Below are positions 10,179 to 24,700 of a DNA stretch of 64,000 bases, piece by piece. Source of the stretch: Metallyticus violacea (taxonomy: Eukaryota > Arthropoda > Insecta > Mantodea > Metallyticidae); assembly GCA_030762175.1 (NCBI GenBank), contig CM060831.1, positions 30,184,001 through 30,248,000 on the forward strand, written 5' to 3'. Position 1 is the stretch's first letter. Every line of letters begins with the position of its first letter. A program made the translations under genes and the position numbers. The notes beneath the pieces are model-generated. The model was not told where the DNA came from, did no database searches, and saw only the letters and a list, made by a program, of their open reading frames with translations.

Positions 10179-13100
10179 CTATCTTCAGCACATGCTATTG
10201 TTTCAATAGAGCCAATATGTTTTTCACATTACATGTGCAGTTCTTAAGTATGACCTTGTAAATGAAATTGTGTCTTCGACTAATATGGAAACTGGAGCAA
10301 TAAGCAGTATATGTGCCATAAGTAAACAGAACATTGTTTTCAATTGGAGATGCTATATTCTCTACTGTAATTCACATCGAGATTTTAAGCACATTATAAC
10401 CCTACTATATCATTGGATATAGTTATATCTGAAAGTTCTAATAAATGTGCAAATGGTTTGGCGTCATCTCATAAATTTTCAAAAAACGGTGTGATAATTT
10501 CATCTTGGAGGCGATATTCGCGGACGGTGGATCGCCACAGTTAATGGCGGGAGGGTGCCATTGCAATTCCTATACAAATTTAGTGTTTGAAATCAATTCC
10601 TTCGCACATGCTATTGTTCCAATAGTGCCAAAACGATTTTCAAATTACATGTGCAACTCCTTAAAAATTATAAGTGATGGAATAGTGCATTCCGTTTATA
10701 GTGGAAATGGACATATATTTTTTCATAAAATTCTAAGTATGGACATACAATTATGCATCAAAATGTGCGAAACTATCTTCACTGCATTTCCAAATTTCAC
10801 ATGTTTTCCATATAAATTGGCTGGTTCAAAGCAAATTGAAAATGATGAGGTTGAAATCTATCTTCAGCACATGCTATTGTTTCAATAGAGCCAATATGTT
10901 TTTCACATTACATGTGCAGTTCTTAAGTATGACCTTGTAAATGAAATTGTGTCTTCGACTAATATGGAAACTGGAGCAATAAGCAGTATATGGGCTATAA
11001 ATAAACAGAACATTGTTTTCAATTGGAGATGCTATATTCTCTACTGTAATTCACATCGAGATTTTAAGCACATTATAACCCTACTATATCATTGGATATA
11101 GTTATATCTGAAAGTTCCAATAAATGTGCAAATGGTTTGGCGTCATCTCATAAATTTTCAAAAAACGGTGTGATAATTTCATCTTGGAGGCGATATTCGC
11201 GGACGGTGGATCGCCACAGTTAATGGCGGGAGGGTGCCATTGCAATTCCTATACAAATTTAGTGTTTGAAATCAATTCCTTCGCACATGCTATTGTTTCA
11301 ATAGTGCCAAAACGATTTTCAAATTACATGTGCAACTCCTTAAAAATTATAAGTGATGGAATAGTGCATTCCATTTATAGTGGAAATGGACATATATTTT
11401 TTCATAAAATTCCAAGTATGGACATACAATTATGCATCAAAATGTGCGAAACTATCTTCACTGCATTTCCAAATTTCACATGTTTTCCATATAAATTGGC
11501 TGGTTCAAAGCAAATTGAAAATGATGAGGTTGAAATCTATCTTCAGCACATGCTATTGTTTCAATAGAGCCAATATGTTTTTCACATTACATGTGCAGTT
11601 CTTAAGTATGACCTTGTAAATGAAATTGTGTCTTCGACTAATATGGAAACTGGAGCAATAAGCAGTATATGAGCTATAAATAAACAGAACATATTTTTCA
11701 ATTGGAGATGCTATATTCTCTACTGTAATTCACATCGAGATTTTAAGCACATTATAACCCTACTATATCATTGGATATAGTTATATCTGAAAGTTCCAAT
11801 AAATGTGCAAATGGTTTGGCGTCATCTCATAAATTTTCAAAAAACGGTGTGATAATTTCATCTTGGAGGCGATATTCGCGGACGGTGGATCGCCACAGTT
11901 AATGGCGGGAGGGTGCCATTGCAATTCCTATACAAATTTAGTGTTTGTAATCAATTCCTTCGCACATGCTATTGTTTTAATAGTGTCAAAACGATTTTCA
12001 AATTACATGTGCCACTCCTTAAAATTATAAGTGATGGAATAGTGCATTCCATTTATAGTGGAAATGGACATATATTTTTTCATAAAATTCTAAGTATGGA
12101 CATACAATTATGCATCAAAATGTGCGAAACTATCTTCACTGCATTTCCAAATTTCACATGTTTTCCATATAAATTGGCTGGTTCAAAGCAAATTGAAAAT
12201 GATGAGGTTGAAATCTATCTTCAGCACATGCTATTGTTTCAATAGAGCCAATATGTTTTTCACATTACATGTGCAGTTCTTAAGTATGACCTTGTAAATG
12301 AAATTGTGTCTTCGACTAATATGGAAACTGGAGCAATAAGCAGTATATGAGCTATAAATAAACAGAACATTGTTTTCAATTGGAGATGCTATATTCTCTA
12401 CTGTAATTCACATCGAGATTTTAAGCACATTATAACCCTACTATATCATTGGATATAGTTATATCTGAAAGTTCCAATAAATGTGCAAATGGTTTGGCGT
12501 CATCTCATAAATTTTCAAAAAACGGTGTGATAATTTCATCTTGGAGGCGATATTCGCGGACGGTGGATCGCCACAGTTAATGGCGGGAGGGTGCCATTGC
12601 AATTCCTATACAAATTTAGTGTTTGAAATCAATTCCTTCGCACATGCTATTGTTTCAATAGTGTCAAAACGATTTTCAAATTACATGTGCAACTCCTTAA
12701 AAATTATAAGTGATGGAATAGTGCATTCCGTTTATAGTGGAAATGGACATACATTTTTTAATAAAATTCTAAGTATGGACATACAATTATGCATCAAAAT
12801 GTGCGAAACTATCTTCACTGCATTTCCAAATTTCACATGTTTTCCATATAAATTGGCTGGTTCAAAGCAAATTGAAAATGATGAGGTTGAAATCTATCTT
12901 CAGCACATGCTATTGTTTCAATAGAGCCAATATGTTTTTCACATTACATGTGCAGTTCTTAAGTATGACCTTGTAAATGAAATTGTGTCTTCGACTAATA
13001 TGGAAACTGGAGCAATAAGCAGTATATGAGCTATAAATAAACAGAACATATTTTTCAATTGGAGATGCTATATTCTCTACTGTAATTCACATCGAGATTT

Positions 13101-14928
13101 TTAGCACATTATAACCCTACTATATCATTGGATATAGTTATATCTGAAAGTTGCAATAAATGTGCAAATGGTTTGGCGTCATCTCATAAATTTTCAAAAA
13201 ACGGTGTGATAATTTCATCTTGGAGGCGATATTCGCGGACGGTGGATCGCCACAGTTAATGGCGGGAGGGTGCCATTGCAATTCCTATACAAATTTAGTG
13301 TTTGTAATCAATTCCTTCGCACATGCTATTGTTTCAATAGTGTCAAAACGATTTTCAAATTACATGTGCCACTCCTTAAAATTATAAGTGATGGAATAGT
13401 GCATTCCATTTATAGTGGAAATGGACATATATTTTTTCATAAAATTCTAAGTATGGACATACAATTATGCATCAAAATGTGCGAAACTATCTTCACTGCA
13501 TTTCCAAATTTCACATGTTTTCCATATAAATTGGCTGGTTCAAAGCAAATTGAAAATGATGAGGTTGAAATCTATCTTCAGCACATGCTATTGTTTCAAT
13601 AGAGCCAATATGTTTTTCACATTACATGTGCAGTTCTTAAGTATGACCTTGTAAATGAAATTGTGTCTTCGACTAATATGGAAACTGGAGCAATAAGCAG
13701 TATATGTGCCATAAGTAAACAGAACATTGTTTTCAATTGGAGATGCTATATTCTCTACTGTAATTCACATCGAGATTTTAAGCACATTATAACCCTACTA
13801 TATCATTGGATATAGTTATATCTGAAAGTGCCAATAAATGTGCAAATGGTTTGGCCTCATCTCATAAATTTTCAAAAAACGGTGTGATAATTTCATCTTG
13901 GAGGCGATATTCGCGGACGGTGGATCGCCACAGTTAATGGCGGGAGGGTGCCATTGCAATTCCTATACAAATTTAGTGTTTGAAATCAATTCCTTCGCAC
14001 ATGCTATTGTTTCAATAGTGCCAAAAAGATTTTCAAATTACATGTGCAACTCCTTAAAAATTATAAGTGATGGAATAGTGCATTCCGTTTATAGTGGAAA
14101 TGGACATATATTTTTTCATAAAATTCTAAGAATGGACATACAATTATGCATCAAAATGTGCGAAACTATCTTCACTGCATTTCCAAATTTCACATGTTTT
14201 CCATATAAATTGGCTGGTTCAAAGCAAATTGAAAATGATGAGGTTGAAATCTATCTTCAGCACATGCTATTGTTTCAATAGAGCCAATATGTTTTTCACA
14301 TTACATGTGCAGTTCTTAAGCATGACCTTGTAAATGAAATTGTGTCTTCGACTAATATGGAAACTGGAGCAATAAGCAGTATATGAGCTATAAATAAACA
14401 GAACATTGTTTTCAATTGGAGATGCTATATTCTCTACTGTAATTCACATCGAGATTTTAAGCACATTATAACCCTACTATATCATTGGATATAGTTATAT
14501 CTGAAAGTTCCAATAAATGTGCAAATGGTTTGGCGTCATCTCATAAATTTTCAAAAAACGGTGTGATAATTTCATCTTGGAGGCGATATTCGCGGACGGT
14601 GGATCGCCACAGTTAATGGCGGGAGGGTGCCATTGCAATTCCTATACAAATTTAGTGTTTGTAATCAATTCCTTCGCACATGCTATTGTTTCAATAGTGT
14701 CAAAACGATTTTCAAATTACATGTGCCACTCCTTAAAATTATAAGTGATGGAATAGTGCATTCCATTTATAGTGGAAATGGACATATATTTTTTAATAAA
14801 ATTCTAAGTATGGACATACAATTATGCATTAAAATGTGCGAAACTATCTTCACTGCATTTCCAAATTTCACATGTTTTCCATATAAATTGGCTGCTTCAA
14901 AGCAAATTGAAAATGATGAGGTTGAAAT
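10179..14928 (+). repeat. Segment 4: units 16-22, alternating A and B classes
   Basis: Unit starts are 10179, 10858, 11537, 12215, 12894, 13572 and 14251. Classes are A, A (AAAATTCCAAG), B, A-like with GTGTCAAAAC, B, A (CCAAAAAGATT), B. Units 18 and 20 share the rare ACATATTTTTC for ACATTGTTTTC, at a two-unit spacing, which hints at a local dimer period. Units 20-22 recur from 32577 on at an offset of 19,683 bp. Confidence 0.85.
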
Positions 14929-15607
14929 CTATCTTCAGCACATGCTATTGTTTCAATAGAGCCAATATGTTTTTCACATTACATGTGCAGTTCTTAAGCA
15001 TGACCTTGTAAATGAAATTGTGTCTTCGACTAATATGGAAACTGGAGCAATTAGCAGTATATGTGCCATAAGTAAACAGAACATTGTTTTCAATTGGAGA
15101 TGCTATATTCTCTACTGTAATTCACATCGAGATTTTAAGCACATTATAACCCTACTATATCATTGGATATAGTTATATCTGAAAGTTCCAATAAATGTGC
15201 AAATGGTTTGGCGTCATCTCATAAATTTTCAAAAAACGGTGTGATAATTTCATCTTGGAGGCGATATTCGCGGACGGTGGATCGCCACAGTTAATGGCGG
15301 GAGGGTGCCATTGCAATTCCTATACAAATTTAGTGTTTGAAATCAATTCCTTCGCACATGCTATTGTTTCAATAGTGCCAAAACGATTTTCAAATTACAT
15401 GTGCAACTCCTTAAAAATTATAAGTGATGGAATAGTGCATTCCGTTTATAGTGGAAATGGACATATATTTTTTCATAAAATTCTAAGTATGGACATACAA
15501 TTATGCATCAAAATGTGGGAAACTATCTTCACTGCATTTCCAAATTTCACATGTTTTCCATATAAATTGGCTGGTTCAAAGCAAATTGAAAATGATGAGG
15601 TTGAAAT
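13572..15607 (+). repeat. Three-unit module, copy 1 of 4
   Basis: Units 21-23 form the order: A unit with CCAAAAAGATT and GGCCTCATC, class B unit starting with CTTAAGCATG, then A unit with CAATTAGC and TGTGGGAAAC. The same trio occurs at 33255-35290, 46149-48181 and 52932-54966. The last two lie inside the 6.78-kb duplication, so three independent placements are needed to explain the four copies. Confidence 0.8.
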
Positions 15608-18600
15608 CTATCTTCAGCATATGCTATTGTTTCAATAGAGCCAAAATGTTTTTAACATTACATGTGCAGTTCTTAAGTATGACCGTGTAAATGAAATTGT
15701 GTCTTCGACTAATATGGAAACTGGAGCAATAAGCAGTATATGTGCCATAAGTAAACAGAACATTGTTTTCAATTGGAGATGCTATATTCTCTACTGTAAT
15801 TCACATCGAGATTTTAAGCACATTATAACCCTACTATATCATTGGATATAGTTATATCTGAAAGTTCCAATAAATGTGCAAATGGTTTGGCGTCATCTCA
15901 TAAATTTTCAAAAAACGGTGTGATAATTTCATCTTGGAGGCGATATTCGCGGACGGTGGATCGCCACAGTTAATGGCGGGAGGGTGCCATTGCAATTCCT
16001 ATACAAATTTAGTGTTTGAAATCAATTCCTTCGCACATGCTATTGTTTCAATAGTGCCAAAACGATTTTCAAATTACATGTGCAACTCCTTAAAAATTAT
16101 AAGTGATGGAATAGTGCATTCCATTTCAGTGGAAATGGACATATATTTTTTCATAAAATTCTAAGTATGGACATACAATTATGCATCAAAATGTGCGAAA
16201 CTATCTTCACTGCATTTCCAAATTTCACATGTTTTCCATATAAATTGGCTGGTTCAAAGCAAATTGAAAATGATGAGGTTGAAATCTATCTTCAGCACAT
16301 GCTATTGTTTCAATAGAGCCAATATGTTTTTCACATTACATGTGCAGTTCTTAAGTATGATCTTGTAAATGAAATTGTGTCTTCGACTAATATGGAAACT
16401 GGAGCAATAAGCAGTATATGAGCTATAAGTAAACAGAACATTGTTTTCAATTGGAGATGCTATATTCTCTACTGTAATTCACATCGAGATTTTAAGCATA
16501 TTATAACCCTACTATATCATTGGATATAGTTATATCTGAAAGTTCCAATAAATGTGCAAATGGTTTGGCGTCATCTCATAAATTTTCAAAAAACGGTGTG
16601 ATAATTTCATCTTGGAGGCGATATTCGCTGACGGTGGATCGCCACAGTTAATGGCGGGAGGGTGCCATTGCAATTCCTATACAAATTTAGTGTTTGAAAT
16701 CAATTCCTTCGCACATGCTATTGTTTCAATAGTGCCAAAACGATTTTCAAATTACATGTGCAACTCCTTAAAAATTATAAGTGATGGAATAGTGCATTCC
16801 GTTTATAGTGGAAATGGACCTATATTTTTTCATAAAATTCTAAGTATGGACATACAATTATTCATCAAAATGTGCGAAACTATCTTCACTGCATTTCCAA
16901 ATTTCACATGTTTTCCATATAAATTGGCTGGTTCAAAGCAAATTGAAAATGATGAGGTTGAAATCTATCTTCAACACATGCTATTGTTTCAATAGAGCCA
17001 ATATGTTTTTCACATTACATGTGCAGTTCTTAAGTATGACCGTGTAAATGAAATTGTGTCTTCGACTAATATGGAAACTGGAGCAATAAGCAATATATGT
17101 GCCATAAGTAAACAGAACATTGTTTTCAATTGGAGAAGCTATATTCTCTACTGTAATTCACATCGAGATTTTAAGCACATTATAACCCTACTATATCATT
17201 GGATATAGTTATATCTGAAAGTTCCAATAAATGTGCAAATGGTTTGGCGTCATCTCATAAATTTTCAAAAAACGGTGTGATAATTTCATCTTGGAGGCGA
17301 TATTCGCGGACGGTGGATCGCCACAGTTAATGGCGGGAGGGTGCCATTGCAATTCCTATACAAATTTAGTGTTTGAAATCAATTCCTTCGCACATGCTAT
17401 TGTTTCAATAGTGTCAAAACGATTTTCAAATTACATGTGCCACTCCTTAAAATTATAAGTGATGGAATAGTGCATTCCATTTATAGTGGAAATGGACATA
17501 TATTTTTTCATAAAATTCTAAGTATGGACATACAATTATGCATCAAAATGTGCGAAACTATCTTCACTGCATTTCCAAATTTCACATGTTTTCCATATAA
17601 ATTGGCTGCTTCAAAGCAAATTGAAAATGATGAGGTTGAAATCTATCTTCAGCACATGCTATTGTTTCAATAGAGCCAATATGTTTTTCACATTACATGT
17701 GCAGTTCTTAAGCATGACCTTGTAAATGAAATTGTGTCTTCGACTAATATGGAAACTGGAGCAATTAGCAGTATATGTGCCATAAGTAAACAGAACATTG
17801 TTTTCAATTGGAGATGCTATATTCTCTACTGTAATTCACATCGAGATTTTAAGCACATTATAACCCTACTATATCATTGGATATAGTTATATCTGAAAGT
17901 TCCAATAAATGTGCAAATGGTTTGGCGTCATCTCATAAATTTTCAAAAAACGGTGTGATAATTTCATCTTGGAGGCGATATTCGCGGACGGTGGATCGCC
18001 ACAGTTAATGGCGGGAGGGGGCCATTGCAATTCCTATACAAATTTAGTGTTTGAAATCAATTCCTTCGCACATGCTATTGTTTCAATAGTGCCAAAACGA
18101 TTTTCAAATTACATGTGCAACTCCTTAAAAATTATAAGTGATGGAATAGTGCATTCCATTTATAGTGGAAATGGACATATATTTTTTCATAAAATTCTAA
18201 GTATGGACATACAATTATGCATCAAAATGTGCGAAACTATCTTCACTGCATTTCCAAATTTCACATGTTTTCCATATAAATTGGCTGGTTCAAAGCAAAT
18301 TGAAAATGATGAGGTTGAAATCTATCTTCAGCACATGCTATTGTTTCAATAGAGCCAATATGTTTTTCACATTACATGTGCAGTTCTTAAGTATGACCTT
18401 GTAAATGAAATTGTGTCTTCGACTAATATGGAAACTGGAGCAATAAGCAGTATATGAGCTATAAGTAAACAGAACATTGTTTTCAATTGGAGATGCTATA
18501 TTCTCTACTGTAATTCACATCGAGATTTTAAGCATATTATAACCCTACTATATCATTGGATATAGTTATATCTGAAAGTTCCAATAAATGTGCAAATGGT

Positions 18601-21600
18601 TTGGCGTCATCTCATAAATTTTCAAAAAACGGTGTGATAATTTCATCTTGGAGGCGATATTCGCTGACGGTGGATCGCCACAGTTAATGGCGGGAGGGTG
18701 CCATTGCAATTCCTATACAAATTTAGTGTTTGAAATCAATTCCTTCGCACATGCTATTGTTTCAATAGTGCCAAAACGATTTTCAAATTACATGTGCAAC
18801 TCCTTAAAAATTATAAGTCATGGAATAGTGCATTCCGTTTATAGTGGAAATGGACCTATATTTTTTCATAAAATTCTAAGTATGGACATACAATTATTCA
18901 TCAAAATGTGCGAAACTATCTTCACTGCATTTCCAAATTTCACATGTTTTCCATATAAATTGGCTGGTTCAAAGCAAATTGAAAATGATGAGGTTGAAAT
19001 CTATCTTCAGCACATGCTATTGTTTCAATAGAGCCAATATGTTTTTCACATTACATGTGCAGTTCTTAAGTATGACCTTGTAAATGAAATTGTGTCTTCG
19101 ACTAATATGGAAACTGGAGCAATAAGCAGTATATGAGCTATAAGTAAACAGAACATTGTTTTCAATTGGAGATGCTATATTCTCTACTGTAATTCACATC
19201 GAGATTTTAAGCATATTATAACCCTACTATATCATTGGATATAGTTATATCTGAAAGTTCCAATAAATGTGCAAATGGTTTGGCGTCATCTCATAAATTT
19301 TCAAAAAACGGTGTGATAATTTCATCTTGGAGGCGATATTCGCTGACGGTGGATCGCCACAGTTAATGGCGGGAGGGTGCCATTGCAATTCCTATACAAA
19401 TTTAGTGTTTGAAATCAATTCCTTCGCACATGCTATTGTTTCAATAGTGCCAAAACGATTTTCAAATTGCATGTGCAACTCCTTAAAAATTATAAGTGAT
19501 GGAATAGTGCATTCCGTTTATAGTGGAAATGGACCTATATTTTTTCATAAAATTCTAAGTATGGACATACAATTATTCATCAAAATGTGCGAAACTATCT
19601 TCACTGCATTTCCAAATTTCACATGTTTTCCATATAAATTGGCTGGTTCAAAGCAAATTGAAAATGATGAGGTTGAAATCTATCTTCAACACATGCTATT
19701 GTTTCAATAGAGCCAATATGTTTTTCACATTACATGTGCAGTTCATAAGTATGACCTTGTAAATGAAATTGTGTCTTCGACTAATATGGAAACTGGAGCA
19801 ATAAGCAATGTATGTGCCATAAGTAATCAGAACATTGTTTTCAATTGGAGAAGCTATATTCTCTACTGTAATTCACATCGAGATTTTAAGCACATTATAA
19901 CCCTACTATATCATTGGATATAGTTATATCTGAAAGTTCCAATAAATGTGCAAATGGTTTGGCGTCATCTCATAAATTTTCAAAAAACGGTGTGATAATT
20001 TCATCTTGGAGGCGATATTCGCGGACGGTGGATCGCCACAGTTAATGGCGGGAGGGTGCCATTGCAATTCCTATACAAATTTAGTGTTTGAAATCAATTC
20101 CTTCGCACATGCTATTGTTTCAATAGTGCCAAAACGATTTTCAAATTACATGTGCAACTCCTTAAAAATTATAAGTGATGGAATAGTGCATTCCATTTAT
20201 AGTGGAAATGGACATATATTTTTTCATAAAATTCTAAGTATGGACATACAATTATGCATCAAAATGTGCGAAACTATCTTCACTGCATTTCCAAATTTCA
20301 CATGTTTTCCATATAAATTGGTTGGTTCAAAGCAAATTGAAAATGATGAGGTTGAAATCTATCTTCAGCACATGCTATTGTTTCAATAGAGCCAATATGT
20401 TTTTCACATTACATGTGCAGTTCTTAAGTATGACCTTGTAAATGAAATTGTTTCTTCGAGTAATATGGAAACTGGAGCAATAAGTAATATATGTGCCATA
20501 AGTAAACAGAACATTGTTTTCAATTGGAGAAGCTATATTCTCTACTGTAATTCACATCGAGATTTTAAGCATATTATAACCCTACTATATCATTGGATAT
20601 AGTTATATCTGAAAGTTCCAATAAATGTGCAAATGGTTTGGCGTCATCTCATAAATTTTCAAAAAACGGTGTGATAATTTCATCTTGGAGGCGATATTCG
20701 CGGACGGTGGATCGCCACAGTTAATGGCGGGAGGGTGCCATTGCAATTTCAATACAAATTTAGTGTTTGAAATCAATTCCTTCGCACATGCTATTGTTTC
20801 AATAGTGCCAAAACGATTTTCAAATTACATGTGCAACTCCTTAAAAATTATAAGTGATGGAATAGTGCATTCCATTTATAGTGGAAATGGACATATATTT
20901 TTTCATAAAATTCTAAGTATGGACATACAATTATGCATCAAAATGTGCGAAACTATCTTCACTGCATTTCCAAATTTCACATGTTTTCCATATAAATTGG
21001 CTGGTTCAAAGCAAATTGAAAATGATGAGGTTGAAATCTATCTTCAGCACATGCTATTGTTTCAATAGAGCCAATATGTTTTTCACATTACATGTGCAGT
21101 TCTTAAGTATGACCTTGTAAATGAAATTGTGTCTTCGACTAATATGGAAACTGGAGCAATAAGCAGTATATGAGCTATAAATAAACAGAACATTGTTTTC
21201 AATTGGAGATGCTATATTCTCTACTGTAATTCACATCGAGATTTTAAGCACATTATAATCTTACTATATCATTGGATATAGTTATATCTGAAAGTTCCAA
21301 TAAATGTGCAAATGGTTTGGCGTCATCTCATAAATTTTCAAAAAACGGTGTGATAATTTCATCTTGGAGGCGATATTCGCGGACGGTGGATCGCCACAGT
21401 TAATGGCGGGAGGGTGCCATTGCAATTCCTATACAAATTTAGTGTTTGTAATCAATTCCTTCGCACATGCTATTGTTTCAATAGTGTCAAAACGATTTTC
21501 AAATTACATGTGCCACTCCTTAAAATTATAAGTGATGGAATAGTGCATTCCATTTATAGTGGAAATGGACATATATTTTTTCATAAAATTCTAAGTATGG

Positions 21601-21715
21601 ACATACAATTATGCATCAAAATGTGCGAAACTATCTTCACTGCATTTCCAAATTTCACATGTTTTCCATATAAATTGGCTGGTTCAAAGCAAATTGAAAA
21701 TGATGAGGTTGAAAT
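14929..21715 (+). repeat. Segment 5: units 23-32, right copy of the 10-unit block
   Basis: Unit starts are 14929, 15608, 16286, 16965, 17643, 18322, 19001, 19680, 20359 and 21038. Class order (A, A with a loss near 16127, P, B, A, P, P, A, A, B), deletions and rare marks match segment 1 base for base at 14,928 bp, with only scattered single-base differences seen. Examples are AGGGGGCC near 18018 against AGGGTGTC near 3090, and TTTCTTCGAGTAAT near 20450 against TGTCTTCGACTAAT near 5521. Confidence 0.9.
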
Positions 21716-24700
21716 CTATCTTCAGCACATGCTATTGTTTCAATAGAGCCAATATGTTTTTCACATTACATGTGCAGTTCTTAAGTATGACCTTGTAAAT
21801 GAAATTGTGTCTTCGACTAATATGGAAACTGGAGCAATAAGCAGTATATGAGCTATAAATAAACAGAACATTGTTTTCAATTAGAGATGCTATATTCTCT
21901 ACTGTAATTCACATCGAGATTTTAAGCACATTATAATCTTACTATATCATTGGATATAGTTATATCTGAAAGTTCCAATAAATGTGCAAATGGTTTGGCG
22001 TCATCTCATAAATTTTCAAAAAACGGTGTGATAATTTCATCTTGGAGGCGATATTCGCGGACGGTGGATCGCCACAGTTAATGGCGGGAGGGTGCCATTG
22101 CAATTCCTATACAAATTTAGTGTTTGTAATCAATTCCTTCGCACATGCTATTGTTTCAATAGTGTCAAAACGATTTTCAAATTACATGTGCCACTCCTTA
22201 AAATTATAAGTGATGGAATAGTGCATTCCATTTATAGTGGAAATGGACATATATTTTTTCATAAAATTCTAAGTATGGACATACAATTATGCATCAAAAT
22301 GTGCGAAACTATCTTCACTGCATTTCCAAATTTCACATGTTTTCCATATAAATTGGCTGTTTCAAAGCAAATTGAAAATGATGAGGTTGAAATCTATCTT
22401 CAGCACATGCTATTGTTTCAATAGAGCCAATATGTTTTTCACATTACATGTGCAGTTCTTAAGCATGACCTTGTAAATGAAATTGTGTCTTCGACTAATA
22501 TGGAAACTGGAGCAATTAGCAGTATATGTGCCATAAGTAAACAGAACATTGTTTTCAATTGGAGATGCTATATTCTCTACTGTAATTCACATCGAGATTT
22601 TAAGCACATTATAACCCTACTATATCATTGGATATAGTTATATCTGAAAGTTCCAATAAATGTGCAAATGGTTTGGCGTCATCTCATAAATTTTCAAAAA
22701 ACGGTGTGATAATTTCATCTTGGAGGCGATATTCGCGGACGGTGGATCGCCACAGTTAATGGCGGGAGGGTGCCATTGCAATTCCTATACAAATTTAGTG
22801 TTTGAAATCAATTCCTTCGCACATGCTATTGTTTCAATAGTGCCAAAACGATTTTCAAATTACATGTGCAACTCCTTAAAAATTATAAGTGATGGAATAG
22901 TGCATTCCGTTTATAGTGGAAATGGACATATATTTTTTCATAAAATTCTAAGTATGGACATACAATTATGCATCAAAATGTGCGAAACTATCTTCACTGC
23001 ATTTCCAAATTTCACATGTTTTCCATATAAATTGGCTGGTTCAAAGCAAATTGAAAATGATGAGGTTGAAATCTATCTTCAGCACATGCTATTGTTTCAA
23101 TAGAGCCAATATGTTTTTAACATTACATGTGCAGTTCTTAAGTATGACCTTGTAAATGAAATTGTGTCTTCGACTAATATGGAAACTGGAGCAATAAGCA
23201 GTATATGAGCTATAAATAAACAGAACATTGTTTTCAATTGGAGATGCTATATTCTCTACTGTAATTCACATCGAGATTTTAAGCACATTATAACCCTACT
23301 ATATCATTGGATATAGTTATATCTGAAAGTTCCAATAAATGTGCAAATTGTTTGGCGTCATCTCATAAATTTTCAAAAAACGGTGTGATAATTTCATCTT
23401 GGAGGCGATATTCGCGGACGGTGGATCGCCACAGTTAATGGCGGGAGGGTGCCATTGCAATTCCTATACAAATTTAGTGTTTGAAATCAATTCCTTCGCA
23501 CATGCTATTGTTTCAATAGTGCCAAAACGATTTTCAAATTACATGTGCAACTCCTTAAAAATTATAAGTGATGGAATAGTGCATTCCATTTATAGTGGAA
23601 ATGGACATATATTTTTTCATAAAATTCTAAGTATGGGCATACAATTATGCATCAAAATATGCTAAACTATCTTCACTGCATTTCCAAATTTCACATGTTT
23701 TCCATATAAATTGGCTGGTTCAAAGCAAATTGAAAATGATGAGGTTGAAATCTATCTTCAGCACATGCTATTGTTTCAATAGAGCCAATATGTTTTTCAC
23801 ATTACATGTGCAGTTCTTAAGTATGACCTTGTAAATGAAATTGTGTCTTCGACTAATATGGAAACTGGAGCAATAAGCAGTATATGAGCTATAAATAAAC
23901 AGAACATTGTTTTCAATTGGAGATGCTATATTCTCTACTGTAATTCACATCGAGATTTTAAGCACATTATAACCCTACTATATCATTGGATATAGTTATA
24001 TCTGAAAGTTCCAATAAATGTGCAAATGGTTTGGCGTCATCTCATAAATTTTCAAAAAACGGTGTGATAATTTCATCTTGGAGGCGATATTCGCGGACGG
24101 TGGATCGCCACAGTTAATGGCGGGAGGGTGCCATTGCAATTCCTATACAAATTTAGTGTTTGAAATCAATTCCTTCGCACATGCTATTGTTTCAATAGTG
24201 TCAAAACGATTTTCAAATTACATGTGCAACTCCTTAAAAATTATAAGTGATGGAATAGTGCATTCCGTTTATAGTGGAAATGGACATATATTTTTTCATA
24301 AAATTCTAAGTATGGACATACAATTATGCATCAAAATGTGCGAAACTATCTTCACTGCATTTCCAAATTTCACATGTTTTCCATATAAATTGGCTGGTTC
24401 AAAGCAAATTGAAAATGATGAGGTTGAAATCTATCTTCAGCACATGCTATTGTTTCAATAGAGCCAATATGTTTTTAACATTACATGTGCAGTACTTAAG
24501 TATGACCTTGTAAATGAAATTGTGTCTTCGACTAATATGGAAACTGGAGCAATAAGCAGTATATGAGCTATAAATAAACAGAACATTGTTTTCAATTGGA
24601 GATGCTATATTCTCTACTGTAATTCACATCGAGATTTTAAGCACATTATAACCCTACTATATCATTGGATATAGTTATATCTGAAAGTTCCAATAAATGT

